Shown: positions 33,485-42,790, counted from the first letter of the stretch. The stretch: DNA of 64,000 nt from Paractinoplanes maris (GCF_023544465.1 NZ_JALPVL010000012.1:248001-312000); one strand, 5' to 3'. Numbers and translations are program-made. The notes: generated by a model from the letters alone, not told the origin.

Positions 33485-33553
33485 CCGGGAAACCCGGGGC
33501 TCGTTTCACTACGAGCCGGGGCGGTGCTCGGCCGCGCCGGTGAGGAGACTGCC

Positions 33554-34120
33554 ATGCGTACGGGAAAGGTTTTGATCGCCGGGATCGTGCTGATGCTCGC
33601 CTCGGGGGGCTGCGCGGCCGGAGCCGGCGACGGGGACGGGGTGGCCACCGCGCAGAGCGGCGCGGCGACGGCGACCCCCACGCCGTCGAAGGGATCCGAT
33701 GAGGATCCGGCGCTGGAGTTCGCGCGGTGCATGCGGGAGCAGGGCATGACGTGGTTCCCCGACCCTGACACGAGCGGACGGACGGTGGTCAAGATGCCGC
33801 CGGGCCTGGATCCGGCGAACTTCGACGCCGCGAAGGAGGCGTGTAAGGAGTTCGCGCCCGATGGCGGTGACGCCGGCCAGGCCGATCCCGAGATGGTGGA
33901 ACTGGCCCGCAAGATGGCCAAGTGCATGCGCGAGAACGGCGTGCCGAACTTCCCCGATCCGCAGCCCAACGGGTCGATGCACCTCGATCGGGACAAGCTC
34001 GGCACCGGCCCGGGTGACCCGACGTTCGACAAGGCCGAGCAGAAATGCTCGCAATTCATGCCGCAGGGCAGCGGGGAGCGTCACGAGTCGGGCGGCGGCA
34101 GTGGCCCGGTGGGCGCATGA
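33554..34120 (+). CDS. Lipoprotein with two Cys-containing repeat segments
   Basis: 188 residues. Signal peptide with lipobox LASGGC (Cys20), an Ala/Thr/Pro linker, then two related segments: LEFARCMREQGMTWFPDPDT and ARKMAKCMRENGVPNFPDPQ. The (F/K)ARCMRE.G..(W/N)FPDP pattern is common in actinobacterial lipoproteins next to adaptor-ABC exporters, of unknown role. A further Cys is in KEACKEFAP and EQKCSQFMP. RBS GAGGAG before ATG 33554. Its stop overlaps the adaptor start (ATGA). Confidence 0.88.
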   Translation: MRTGKVLIAGIVLMLASGGCAAGAGDGDGVATAQSGAATATPTPSKGSDEDPALEFARCMREQGMTWFPDPDTSGRTVVKMPPGLDPANFDAAKEACKEFAPDGGDAGQADPEMVELARKMAKCMRENGVPNFPDPQPNGSMHLDRDKLGTGPGDPTFDKAEQKCSQFMPQGSGERHESGGGSGPVGA

Positions 34121-35169
34121 ACCGCCGGCGGACGACCGGAGTGATCGCCGGTGTGCTGACGGCCGGGGCGGTTGCCGCCGCCGTCGCCGTGATCAACCTG
34201 CCGCCGGCCGAGAGCGGCGACACCACCGGAACCAGCGGGCCGGCGGAGACGACCGAGATCACCAAGGAAACGCTGACCGACCGTGAGTCGCACGACGGCA
34301 CGCTCGGGCACGGCGACACCAGCACGGTCGCGGCGCGTGCTGCGGGCACGGTCACCGCTCTGCCCGCCGGCGGTGTGGTCATCACCCGCGGTAAGGCGCT
34401 CTATCGGCTCGACAACAAACAGGTTCCGCTTCTGTACGGGACTCTGCCGGCCTACCGGACGCTGCGGTCCGGCGTGGAGGGTGCCGACGTGCTGCAGTTC
34501 GAGAAGAACCTGCGGGCGCTCGGCTACCCGGGGTTCACGGTCGACGACGAATACACCGCGGCCACCGCCGCTGCCGTCCGGGACTGGCAGGACGACCTCG
34601 GGCTGGCCGAGACCGGCCGGATCGAGGCGGGCCAGATCGCGTACGCCGAAGGGCCGGTCCGCGTCGACTCGCTCACCGCCGAGCGGGGCGCCGTCGTGCA
34701 ACCCGGCACGGAGTTGCTCAGGACGACCGGCACCTCGATGGTCGCCACCGTCTCGCTCGACGTCGACGACCAGCGGCTGGCCCGCAGCGGCGCGGCGGTC
34801 GAGGTGGAGCTGCCGGACGGCGGTACGACCCAGGGCCGGATCACCGGTATCGAGACGGTCGTCGAGCCGGGGCAGGGCAACGAGCAGGACACCACCAAGC
34901 TGGAGGTGACGGTCGCCTTTGCCCGGACACCGAAGGGGCTCGGCGAGGCCGCGGTCAGTGTCGGCTTCGTCGCCTCGCAGCGCAAAGACGTGCTCACCGT
35001 GCCGGTCGCGGCGTTGCTCGCGCTGGCCGAGGGCGGGTACGGCCTGGAGATCGTCGAGGCCGGGGGCACGCGGATCGTGGCCGTCCGGACCGGGCTGTTC
35101 GCCGATGGACGGGTCGAGGTGTCGGGTGGCGGCATCCGGGCCGGCCTCGAGGTGGGGATGCCGTCGTGA
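34117..35169 (+). CDS. Exporter adaptor with peptidoglycan-binding domain
   Basis: 350 residues: N-terminal TM anchor (TTGVIAGVLTAGAVAAAVAVI), then a beta-barrel/lipoyl half, a PG_binding_1 domain (GVEGADVLQFEKNLRALGYP, AVRDWQDDLGLAETGRI) and a second adaptor half ending in an OB-like barrel. It is the membrane-fusion-like component linking the MacB-type pump to the cell wall, the standard design of gram-positive tripartite-like exporters. ATG 34117 overlaps the lipoprotein stop by 4 bp; its own stop overlaps the ATPase start. Confidence 0.9.
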   Translation: MNRRRTTGVIAGVLTAGAVAAAVAVINLPPAESGDTTGTSGPAETTEITKETLTDRESHDGTLGHGDTSTVAARAAGTVTALPAGGVVITRGKALYRLDNKQVPLLYGTLPAYRTLRSGVEGADVLQFEKNLRALGYPGFTVDDEYTAATAAAVRDWQDDLGLAETGRIEAGQIAYAEGPVRVDSLTAERGAVVQPGTELLRTTGTSMVATVSLDVDDQRLARSGAAVEVELPDGGTTQGRITGIETVVEPGQGNEQDTTKLEVTVAFARTPKGLGEAAVSVGFVASQRKDVLTVPVAALLALAEGGYGLEIVEAGGTRIVAVRTGLFADGRVEVSGGGIRAGLEVGMPS

Positions 35170-35825
35170 GCGCGGTCATCGAACTGGCCGGGGTCACGAA
35201 GGCGTACCCCGGCGGGGTCACCGCGGTGCGATCGGTCGACCTGACCGTCGCCTACGGGGAGCTGGTGGCGATCGTCGGGCCGTCCGGATCGGGCAAGTCG
35301 ACGATGCTGCACCTGATCGGCACGCTGGACCGGCCCAGCGACGGCACGGTCCGGATCGACGGGCACGACGTGGCGACGCTGACCGACCGGCAGCTGTCGG
35401 CGTTGCGGGCCGGGCGGATCGGTTTCGTGTTCCAGCAGTTCCACCTGGCGCCGGGGCGCAGCGCGCTGGCCAACGTGGCCGACGGGTTGCTCTACACGGG
35501 CGTACGACATAAGGAGCGCGAGTGGCGCGCCGAGGCCGCGCTGGTGCGGGTCGGGCTGGGTGACCGGCTCGGCCACCGTCCGGATCAGCTCTCGGGTGGT
35601 GAGCGTCAGCGGGTCGCCATCGCGCGGGCGGTCGCCGGGGACCCGGCCGTGCTGCTGGCCGACGAGCCGACCGGGAACCTCGACTCGGTCTCCGGGGCCG
35701 AGGTGGTCGAACTGCTGCGCGAGCTCAACGCGGCGGGCACGACGGTCCTGGTGATCACCCATGATCAGGAGATCGCGGAGAGTCTGCCCCGGCGGATCCC
35801 GATGCGCGACGGGCAGGTGATCTGA
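35166..35825 (+). CDS. MacB-type ABC exporter ATPase
   Basis: 219 residues. Walker A GPSGSGKST, Q-loop FVFQQFHLAPGRSALANV, signature LSGGERQRVAIARAVAGDP, Walker B VLLADEPTGNLDS, H-loop VLVITHDQEI. This is the LolD/MacB subclass. GTG 35166 overlaps the adaptor stop by 4 bp and the stop adjoins the permease ATG, so the four genes form one coupled operon. Confidence 0.96.
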   Translation: MSAVIELAGVTKAYPGGVTAVRSVDLTVAYGELVAIVGPSGSGKSTMLHLIGTLDRPSDGTVRIDGHDVATLTDRQLSALRAGRIGFVFQQFHLAPGRSALANVADGLLYTGVRHKEREWRAEAALVRVGLGDRLGHRPDQLSGGERQRVAIARAVAGDPAVLLADEPTGNLDSVSGAEVVELLRELNAAGTTVLVITHDQEIAESLPRRIPMRDGQVI

Positions 35826-37010
35826 ATGGCTCCGCCCGCCACACCACTGCCCGGCCGGTTGCGGCCGGCCGATCTCCTGCGCCTCGGCGGGTACGGGTTG
35901 CAGTCGCGGCCGCTGCGGGCCGTGTTGTCGGCGCTGGGCATAGCGATCGGCATCGCCGCGATGACGGCGGTGGTCGGGATCTCGGCGTCGAGCCGGGCCG
36001 ACCTCGACCGGGCGCTGGACGCGCTGGGCACCAACCTGCTGACCGTGACGCCGGGGCAGACGATGTTCGGCGAGGAGGCGGTGCTGCCCGATTCGGCGGT
36101 GCCGATGATCGGGCGGATCGCCCCGGTGCAGTCGGCGACGGCCACCGGGGTGGTGGCGTCGACGGCGGTTTACCGTACGGATCGCATCCCGGCCGGGGAG
36201 ACCGGGGGACTCGCGGTGCTGGCCGCCCAGCCGGACCTGTTGTCCACTGTGGGGGCTGCGTTCTCGCACGGCAGCTGGGTGAAACCGACCTATCCGACCG
36301 TGGTGCTGGGGGCGACCGCGGCCCGGCGCCTGGGGGACGTGCCGGCGGTCTATCTCGGCGGCCGCTGGTGGACGGTGACCGGGGTGCTCGCGCCGGTGGC
36401 GCTGGCCCCCGAACTCGACACCGCGGTCCTGGTCGGCTGGGCGGCGGCCGGGTCGTATCTCGGCTTCGACGGCCACCCGACAACCGTCTACACCCGATCG
36501 GCGGAGGCCCAGGTCCCGGCCGTCCGGTCGGTGCTGGCGGCGACGGCCAACCCGTCGGGCCCGGACGAGGTGAAGGTGTCACAGCCGTCGGACGCGCTCG
36601 CCGCCCGCCGGGCCACCGACAAGACCTTCACGGCTCTGCTGCTGGGGCTGGGCGCGGTGGCGTTGCTGGTGGGCGGGATCGGCGTGGCCAACACGATGGT
36701 GATCTCGGTGCTGGAGAGACGGGCCGAGATCGGTTTGCGGCGATCGCTCGGGGCGACGCGGGGTCAGATCCGCACACAGTTCGTAACCGAGTCGCTGCTG
36801 CTGTCGTTGCTCGGCGGCGCGGCCGGGGTTCTGCTCGGCTACCTGGTCACCGGTCTGTACGCCACCACCCAGACGTGGCCGACCGTCGTGCCGTGGTGGG
36901 CACTGGCCGGCGGCGTGGGGGCCACGGTGGTGATCGGTGCGATTGCCGGTCTCTACCCGGCGATCCGGGCCGCGCGCCTGGCCCCGACGGAGGCGCTCGT
37001 AGCCGCGTGA
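35826..37010 (+). CDS. MacB/FtsX-type ABC exporter permease
   Basis: 394 residues. TM1 near LSALGIAIGIAAMTAVVGI, a ~220-residue extracytoplasmic MacB_PCD domain, then three C-terminal TMs with LLLGLGAVALLVGGIGVANT, and the coupling-helix motif RRAEIGLRRSLGATRGQIR. Works with the ATPase and adaptor to export a peptide, lipoprotein or antibiotic, not identifiable by eye. A strong terminator follows. Confidence 0.95.
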   Translation: MAPPATPLPGRLRPADLLRLGGYGLQSRPLRAVLSALGIAIGIAAMTAVVGISASSRADLDRALDALGTNLLTVTPGQTMFGEEAVLPDSAVPMIGRIAPVQSATATGVVASTAVYRTDRIPAGETGGLAVLAAQPDLLSTVGAAFSHGSWVKPTYPTVVLGATAARRLGDVPAVYLGGRWWTVTGVLAPVALAPELDTAVLVGWAAAGSYLGFDGHPTTVYTRSAEAQVPAVRSVLAATANPSGPDEVKVSQPSDALAARRATDKTFTALLLGLGAVALLVGGIGVANTMVISVLERRAEIGLRRSLGATRGQIRTQFVTESLLLSLLGGAAGVLLGYLVTGLYATTQTWPTVVPWWALAGGVGATVVIGAIAGLYPAIRAARLAPTEALVAA

Positions 37011-37062
37011 GCAATCGGGGTCACCCGACCGGTCAGCACCACCGATCGGGTGACCCGATTGC
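37011..37062 (+). terminator. Terminator of the exporter operon
   Basis: GCAATCGGGGTCACCCGA (37011-37028) pairs with TCGGGTGACCCGATTGC (37046-37062) with one bulged G; loop of 17 bases. Immediately follows the permease stop. Confidence 0.85.
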
Positions 37063-37120
37063 CGGGCCCGCCTCCACAGCCGACACTGCTCCGGCACCTG
37101 ACCCTGAGAGAGGCTGCCGG

Positions 37121-39421
37121 ATGACGCGGAACGACGAACACAAGGTCACTTCGCCGGCCGCTCTCGAGCGTCAGGCATGCGGCATCGTCGACGACGACCC
37201 GCTCCTCTCGGGCGATGCCAAACTCGCCGCCGCCGTGCTGCAGTCGGCACTCGACCGGCGGGATGAGGTGCTGGCACCGCTCGCCGACGACATCCGAGAT
37301 GTTCGGGCGCTTCCCTCGACCCTGTGGGATTCGAGGATCGGATACCTGCTCGGCTTCGGCTTGGCGGCGCCGGCCTATGTCGTCTTGTTGATCGCGAAGC
37401 CCGATTCACTACCGTCCGATGACCGGTCGGGCGCCAGTTTTCTGCTGGCCGTCGTCGCGGCCGCGATCGCGATCGCTCTCGGGGTGGTGTTATGGCGGGA
37501 GAGACAGGCGAAGAAGCTGGCGATCAGCCGACTGAGAGAGAAGATCCGACGGCAACTCGTCGCGGCCGTCACCTTCGCCAAGGCGGAGGCCACCGACGAG
37601 TCGAAGCGGTGGTCGGACGACTTCACGTCCGCGTTCGCCCCGGCGCTGGTGGAGCAGGACGGGCAAGAGACCGCTTCGTCCACTGGTTACACCCGGGTGC
37701 TCGACTTCCTCGTCTCCCACGACTCCTCAGCCGTCGGCGTGGCCGGCCCCCGCGGATCCGGCAAGTCGACACTGATGCAGCGCCTGCGCCGCAGCAACGA
37801 CTTTCCCTGTATCGGCATCAGGGTCCCCGCTTCCGCGCATCACGGCGGCGACCAGCTCGTGCGCCTGATCCACTGGGAGCTGGCCGAGGAGGCGCTTCGC
37901 TGGGCCCGCGAGAACGAACCCGGTGCGCGGATCCGCGGGAGCTGGCATCGACGCGCGCTCGCAGCCGCCCGGAGAATGCTGACGCCCGCCTTGCGATGGC
38001 TGGCTCTCGTCGTCGTGGTTATCGGACTCGTCATCGTCTGGCTCGGGGATCGGGAAGATCTGCGCGGCGTCGACGACTACCGAGCCGGCGCCGGCGAGCA
38101 GCTGGCCCGATTCCAGCTCGGCTATCCGGGCCTGGCCGCGCTGCTCGGGCTGACGGTCATCGCCACCTTTCTCGGGCTGAAGGTGTGGCGCATCTTCAGC
38201 AACCGAGCCCAGCTCGTGGCCGGTCCGTCGACAGTCGGGGGCCTGGCCGAGCAACAGCTCGCCTGGCTGCGGTGGATGACCACGCTGGAAAGCAGCTCCA
38301 AGACCTCACTCAAGATCAACGCACTCGGCTTCGAGGGTCAGAGCAAGCTCACTCGGGCCGAACGCGACCGAGGTGACCTTGATGCGGTCCGCGTACTCCG
38401 GCAGTTCATCACCGACCTCGGGCTGAGGACTCCTCCGGAGGTCTCCGTCCTGATCTGCGTCGACGAGCTCGACAAGGCCGCCCACCCGGACGACGCCGTG
38501 CAGACCATCAACAGCGTCAAGGACCTTTTCCACGTGCACGGAGCCCACGTTCTGGTGTCGGTCTCCAGCGATGCTCTGCTCAGCTTCGCGGCCCGCGGTG
38601 TGCCGGTGCGTGATGTCTTCGACTCATCGTTCGACGCGGTGATCCGGATGCCCGCCCTCACTTTTCAGGAGGCCGGCGACCTCATCGCACACCGGGACAG
38701 CGACGTCACGCTGACCGCGGTCATGTTCTGCCACGCCTGGTCGGGAGGTAACGCCCGGGATCTGATCCGCTCGGCCCGCCACTGCGTGGAGGTGCGGCGC
38801 GATCACGGAAGCGATCTGCCGATCGGGCGGGTGGTCGCGAGCGTTCTGGCCGATGATCTGGCCGAGGTCCTGGAGGCCGCCATCCAGCGTCTGCAGGATG
38901 CGGGTCTCGACACCGAGCTCGAGGACGTCCTGGCCTTCCAGGAACTGCTCGACGAGACCACCGGTCCGCTGACCGACGTCCTGGCGGCCGCGCTCCGGGA
39001 CGGCCGTCTGCCCGTGGTGCTCAACCGGACGTCGGAGGCGCAGATGTTGGCGGCCGCGCTCGATCCCTATGTCCGCATCGCAGCCCTTACCGCCGCTCTT
39101 TTCGGACGGCCGAGAACACCCGGGGAGTGGAGTTCGGAGGCGTTGCGTACCGCCGCCGGTGCGCTGGCCGTCGCCCGCGCCGGTCTTGGTCGGCATCCGG
39201 CCGAGGTCGGCCGGCTGGTTCGCAAAGCAGTGATCGCCTGCGGAGTTGTGGTGGGTGAGAGCGAGGCCTCTCAGTTCGAGCCGCCCGTGCCGGTTCTCTC
39301 GCCCCGGCGCGAGGCAGCCCCTCAGCAACGGGCCCGCGCTGAGGTCGCCGCCGGGAACGGACGCCGCCGGCCTGTGCCGCCTGCCGCTGGGGAGGAGGAA
39401 GAGCAGGAAGAACACAGCTAG
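37121..39421 (+). CDS. KAP-family membrane P-loop NTPase
   Basis: 766 residues. Two TMs lie near the N-terminus (~75-92, ~106-124). Walker A GPRGSGKST is at 209-217; two more TMs (~291-308 and ~335-354) are inserted between it and Walker B, VLICVDELDK (443-452). TM insertions after Walker A define the KAP NTPases (Kidins220/ARMS and PifA type), which assemble at the inner membrane face. The C-terminus (NAR-like GNARDLIRSARHC, then helical) ends in an acidic EEEEQEEHS. Some relatives take part in phage exclusion (PifA), but no partner defence genes are adjacent. RBS GAGAGG; ATG 37121. Confidence 0.88.
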   Translation: MTRNDEHKVTSPAALERQACGIVDDDPLLSGDAKLAAAVLQSALDRRDEVLAPLADDIRDVRALPSTLWDSRIGYLLGFGLAAPAYVVLLIAKPDSLPSDDRSGASFLLAVVAAAIAIALGVVLWRERQAKKLAISRLREKIRRQLVAAVTFAKAEATDESKRWSDDFTSAFAPALVEQDGQETASSTGYTRVLDFLVSHDSSAVGVAGPRGSGKSTLMQRLRRSNDFPCIGIRVPASAHHGGDQLVRLIHWELAEEALRWARENEPGARIRGSWHRRALAAARRMLTPALRWLALVVVVIGLVIVWLGDREDLRGVDDYRAGAGEQLARFQLGYPGLAALLGLTVIATFLGLKVWRIFSNRAQLVAGPSTVGGLAEQQLAWLRWMTTLESSSKTSLKINALGFEGQSKLTRAERDRGDLDAVRVLRQFITDLGLRTPPEVSVLICVDELDKAAHPDDAVQTINSVKDLFHVHGAHVLVSVSSDALLSFAARGVPVRDVFDSSFDAVIRMPALTFQEAGDLIAHRDSDVTLTAVMFCHAWSGGNARDLIRSARHCVEVRRDHGSDLPIGRVVASVLADDLAEVLEAAIQRLQDAGLDTELEDVLAFQELLDETTGPLTDVLAAALRDGRLPVVLNRTSEAQMLAAALDPYVRIAALTAALFGRPRTPGEWSSEALRTAAGALAVARAGLGRHPAEVGRLVRKAVIACGVVVGESEASQFEPPVPVLSPRREAAPQQRARAEVAAGNGRRRPVPPAAGEEEEQEEHS

Positions 39422-39440
39422 CGGTGGCACCCTGGGTGGG

Positions 39441-40109
39441 ATGGAGAGTCGAGCTCAGGGTGTGGTGGTGTCCGCGGGACTCGGGGTGGCTTGCGTGGTG
39501 GGGTCGCTGGGGTTCTATGCGGCGCTGCACTTCGTGGGACCGTCGGCCGAGGTCGACTGGGCGCGGCGGACCATCAGTCAATACGCTCTGCTGGAAAACG
39601 GGTGGTGGTTCGACGCGGCCACGTTGTTGCTGGCTGCGGGCTCGGTGGGCGTGCTGGTGGCGGCGCTGCGGGCCGGTGTGGTGCGCGGGGGCGCGGCCGT
39701 GGCGCTGGGATTGTGGGTGGCCGGGCTGGTCGGGGTGGTCTGGTTCGAGAAGCACAACTGGGCGGCTGGGCCTTCGATCGGCGGGGACATTCACCGGGTG
39801 GCCAGCGTTGTCGCGTTTCTCAGTCTGCCGGTGGCGGCCTTGCTGGCCGCGGCGCGTTCGGTGCGTGACGCCGCGGCCCGGTGGGTGGCGTTCGGTGGGA
39901 TGGTCTCGCTTCTCTGTTTCACGCCGATCCTGTGGGCGGTGCTGGCCGAGCCTTGGACGGGGGTCCGCTGGTGGCGGGCCATCCCGCTGGGCGGGGTCGA
40001 GCGGATCCTGGGACTGGCCGAGGTGCTGACCCTGCTTCTCATCGCCGGCTGGGCGGTCAGCCGCCACGTCCGCCGCCCGCGCCCGGAGCAGGCAATCGCT
40101 GGAGGATGA
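39441..40109 (+). CDS. DUF998 membrane protein
   Basis: 222 residues, six TM helices. ARRTISQYALLENGWWFD and HRVASVVAFLSLPVAAL match the DUF998 pattern (polar S.....N.G, conserved His in TM helix) of unknown function. ATG 39441 follows the KAP gene stop by 19 bases, so co-transcription is possible. GGGTGGG directly precedes the ATG. Confidence 0.82.
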   Translation: MESRAQGVVVSAGLGVACVVGSLGFYAALHFVGPSAEVDWARRTISQYALLENGWWFDAATLLLAAGSVGVLVAALRAGVVRGGAAVALGLWVAGLVGVVWFEKHNWAAGPSIGGDIHRVASVVAFLSLPVAALLAAARSVRDAAARWVAFGGMVSLLCFTPILWAVLAEPWTGVRWWRAIPLGGVERILGLAEVLTLLLIAGWAVSRHVRRPRPEQAIAGG

Positions 40110-40142
40110 CGCCGCCGCTGCGACCCGCCCGTCGTTCGAGGG

Positions 40143-41516
40143 TCAGGGCGCTGCTGGGAGCTGGTCGTCGTTCGAGGGGGACGGCGCTGGGAGGTGGTCG
40201 TCGTTTGTGGTGGAGGGGGTTGGGGGGACTCGGTCGTGGGTCAGGGAGGTGCGGGCGGTTTCGCGGGCGGCGAGCACCGCGGCGATGGTGAGCACCGAGG
40301 CGACGGTCATGTAGATGGCGACCGCTGTGGTGTTCGGGTTGTCGGTGTCGCCGAGCAGGCGGAGGGCGATGATCGGGGCCAGCGCGCCCGCGAAGATCGA
40401 GGCCAGCTGGTAGCCGACCGACGCGCCCGTATACCTGACTGACGTACCGAAAAGCTCGGAGAAGAACGCCGCCTGTGGGGCGTACATCAGCGCGTGGAGC
40501 AGCAGGCCCACGACCACCGCGACGATGATCCAGCCTTCCGAGCGGCTGCCGATCAGGCCGAAGAAGACGAACGACCAGATCGCCACCCCGACCGCGCCGG
40601 CCAGGTAGAGCGGGCGGCGGCCCACCCGGTCGGACAGCGCGCCGACCAGTGGGATCACGAAGAACTGCACCACTGATCCGATCACCAGCGCGGAGAGGAT
40701 CATGCCGCGGTCGGCCGAGGTGCCGGCGAACGTCGTCAGGTAGGTGATCGAGATGACGGTGAACAGGTAGTACGCGATGTTCTCGGCCAGCCGCATGCCC
40801 ATCGCCAGCAGCACCTCGCGGGGGTAGCGGCGCACCACTTCCAGCAGCGGCTGGTGCCGTGCGGGCATCGCCGAGCGGGCCGCCAGGAACAGCGGCGACT
40901 CCTCGACCGACAGCCGCACCCACAGCCCGACCATCACCAGGACGGCGCTCAGCAGGAACGGGATCCGCCAGCCCCAGGCGTTGAACGCCTCCTCGGACTG
41001 CACCGCGGCCAGCACCCACAGCACCGCCGTGGCGAGCAGGTTGCCCAGCGCGACACCGGCCTGCGGCCACGACGACCAGAATCCGCGCCGGCTGTCGTCG
41101 CCGTGCTCGGCCGCCATCAGCACCGCACCGCCCCATTCGCCGCCGACCGCGAAGCCCTGCGCCAGCCGGCAGACCAGCAGCAGGATCGGCGCGGCCACGC
41201 CGATCGTGCCGTAGGTGGGGAGCAGCCCGATCGCGATGGTGGCCAGGCCCATCATCATCAGCGAGACGACGAGCATCTTCTTGCGGCCGACGCGGTCACC
41301 GAAGTGCCCGAAGACGATGCCGCCGAGGGGCCGGGCGACGAACCCCAGGGCGTACGTGCCGAAGGCGAGCAGGGTGCCGGTCGCGGGCTCGGACGTGGGG
41401 AAGAAGAGCGTGCCGAACACGAGCGCGGCCGCCGAGCCGTACAGGAAGAAGTCGTACCACTCGACGGCGGTGCCGATCAGTGACGCGAAGATGACCTTGA
41501 CCAGGGGAGTCTTCAT
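40143..41516 (-). CDS. MHS-family MFS metabolite:H+ symporter
   Basis: 457 residues. GTAVEWYDFFLYGSAAAL and GHFGDRVGRKKMLV, LVCRLAQGFAVGGEWGGAVL, FWSSWPQAGVALGNL are the signatures of the metabolite:H+ symporter family (ShiA, KgtP, ProP), which import organic acids or betaines. Last gene of the bdh-pucR-hydrolase-phaZ-transporter operon, 10 bp after the depolymerase, so 3-hydroxybutyrate or another short organic acid is the likely substrate. RBS TGAGGAG before ATG 41516. The C-terminal tail carries an 11-residue repeat (NDDHLPAPSP/NDDQLPAAP). Confidence 0.92.
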   Translation of the reverse strand: MKTPLVKVIFASLIGTAVEWYDFFLYGSAAALVFGTLFFPTSEPATGTLLAFGTYALGFVARPLGGIVFGHFGDRVGRKKMLVVSLMMMGLATIAIGLLPTYGTIGVAAPILLLVCRLAQGFAVGGEWGGAVLMAAEHGDDSRRGFWSSWPQAGVALGNLLATAVLWVLAAVQSEEAFNAWGWRIPFLLSAVLVMVGLWVRLSVEESPLFLAARSAMPARHQPLLEVVRRYPREVLLAMGMRLAENIAYYLFTVISITYLTTFAGTSADRGMILSALVIGSVVQFFVIPLVGALSDRVGRRPLYLAGAVGVAIWSFVFFGLIGSRSEGWIIVAVVVGLLLHALMYAPQAAFFSELFGTSVRYTGASVGYQLASIFAGALAPIIALRLLGDTDNPNTTAVAIYMTVASVLTIAAVLAARETARTSLTHDRVPPTPSTTNDDHLPAPSPSNDDQLPAAP

Positions 41517-41526
41517 GGCTGTCTCC

Positions 41527-42699
41527 TCAGGACTGGCAGAGCACGTAGTAGTTCTCGCCGGTGCGGCGCAGGCCGGTCGTGATCAGGACGTTCCACAGGC
41601 CCATGGCCTGGTTGGAGCCGTTCGCGTACGTGTATCCGCCCGACCGATGCGCCCGGCCCGCCGTGGTGTGGGCGTAATTGGTCGCGGTCACACAGGGCTG
41701 CGCGGGCGGAGTGGTCGGCGGGGTCGTCGGTGGGGTGGTCGTCGGTGGCGTGGTCGGGCCTCCGCCGGAGACAAGACCCCAGAACCGGGCGATGTAGTAG
41801 GACGAGCAGATCGAGGCCAGGAAGTACGCCCCGGTGGTCCCGCACTGGTCCTCCGCGCCACCCGGGTTCACCGGCGTGCCGTGTCCCAGCCCCGGCACCC
41901 GGTTGAGCTGCACGGCTGAGCCGTAGGTCTCCTGGACCGTGCCGCCCGGAAGAGTCGTGGAAGCCGTCGGAGCCGGGGACAACCCGTGCACGTTCGTCCA
42001 CTGGTCCCGCAGCTCGGTGGCGTTGGCCGGCACCACGGTGCTGTCGGCGGTGCCGTGCCAGATCGCCACCCGCGGCCGCGGCCCGTTGTAGCCGGGATAG
42101 GCCGCCCGCACGAGGTCACCCCACTGCGCCGGGGTCTTCGACTGCGCCTGGTACTGGCAGATCGTGCCGCAGTTGTACGGCAGCCCCGCGATCACCGCCC
42201 CACCCGCGAACACGTCCGGGTAGGCCGCCAGCATCACCGCGGTCATCGCGCCGCCCGCCGACAACCCGGTCACATAGACCCGCGCCGGGTCGGACCCGTA
42301 GGTCGCCACCGCGTGCGCGACCATCTGCCGGATCGACAGCGCCTCACCCTGCCCGCGGCCGATGTCTCCCGCAGTGAACCAGTTGAAGCAGCTCAGCGCG
42401 TTGTTGGCCGACGTCTGCTCGGGCACCACGAGCGCCGCCCGGTAGAGGTCGGCGTACTTGCCCCAGCCGGAACCGGCGTAGTAACCGGCGGCGTTCTGCG
42501 TGCAGCCGTGCAACGCCACCACGAGCGGCCGGCCCGTCGGCAGTCCGGCCGGCACGTAGCTGAACATCCGCAGCGCCCCGGGATTGCTGCCGAAGCCGGT
42601 CACCTGCGTCAGACCGGCCGCACCGCGGGCCGGCGCCGCCGCCAGTCCGATCACCATCGCGGCGAGCACCGCGATCACCGCCCACAACCGGACCCGCAT
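41527..42699 (-). CDS. Secreted PHB depolymerase-family esterase with substrate-binding domain
   Basis: 390 residues. Signal peptide (VRLWAVIAVLAAMVIGLAAA, cleavage after ARGA), then an Esterase_PHB catalytic domain: LVVALHGCTQNAAGYY (oxyanion hole), nucleophile in VTGLSAGGAM, Asp in VAIWHGTADSTV and His in GLGHGTPV. A Thr/Pro linker leads to a ~60-residue C-terminal domain (NYAHTTAGRAHRSGGYTYAN ... GENYYVLC) of the kind that binds PHB or chitin in extracellular depolymerases. It cuts poly(3-hydroxybutyrate) outside the cell. ATG 42699 with GAGGAGG upstream. Confidence 0.92.
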   Translation of the reverse strand: MRVRLWAVIAVLAAMVIGLAAAPARGAAGLTQVTGFGSNPGALRMFSYVPAGLPTGRPLVVALHGCTQNAAGYYAGSGWGKYADLYRAALVVPEQTSANNALSCFNWFTAGDIGRGQGEALSIRQMVAHAVATYGSDPARVYVTGLSAGGAMTAVMLAAYPDVFAGGAVIAGLPYNCGTICQYQAQSKTPAQWGDLVRAAYPGYNGPRPRVAIWHGTADSTVVPANATELRDQWTNVHGLSPAPTASTTLPGGTVQETYGSAVQLNRVPGLGHGTPVNPGGAEDQCGTTGAYFLASICSSYYIARFWGLVSGGGPTTPPTTTPPTTPPTTPPAQPCVTATNYAHTTAGRAHRSGGYTYANGSNQAMGLWNVLITTGLRRTGENYYVLCQS

Positions 42700-42790
42700 G
42701 ACCGACCTCCTCAGCTGTGATCCAGAACACATCGTGAGGTGACGATATGCGGCGGACCAGGAGGTTTCCCATGGCCGCGCGGGCCACAGC

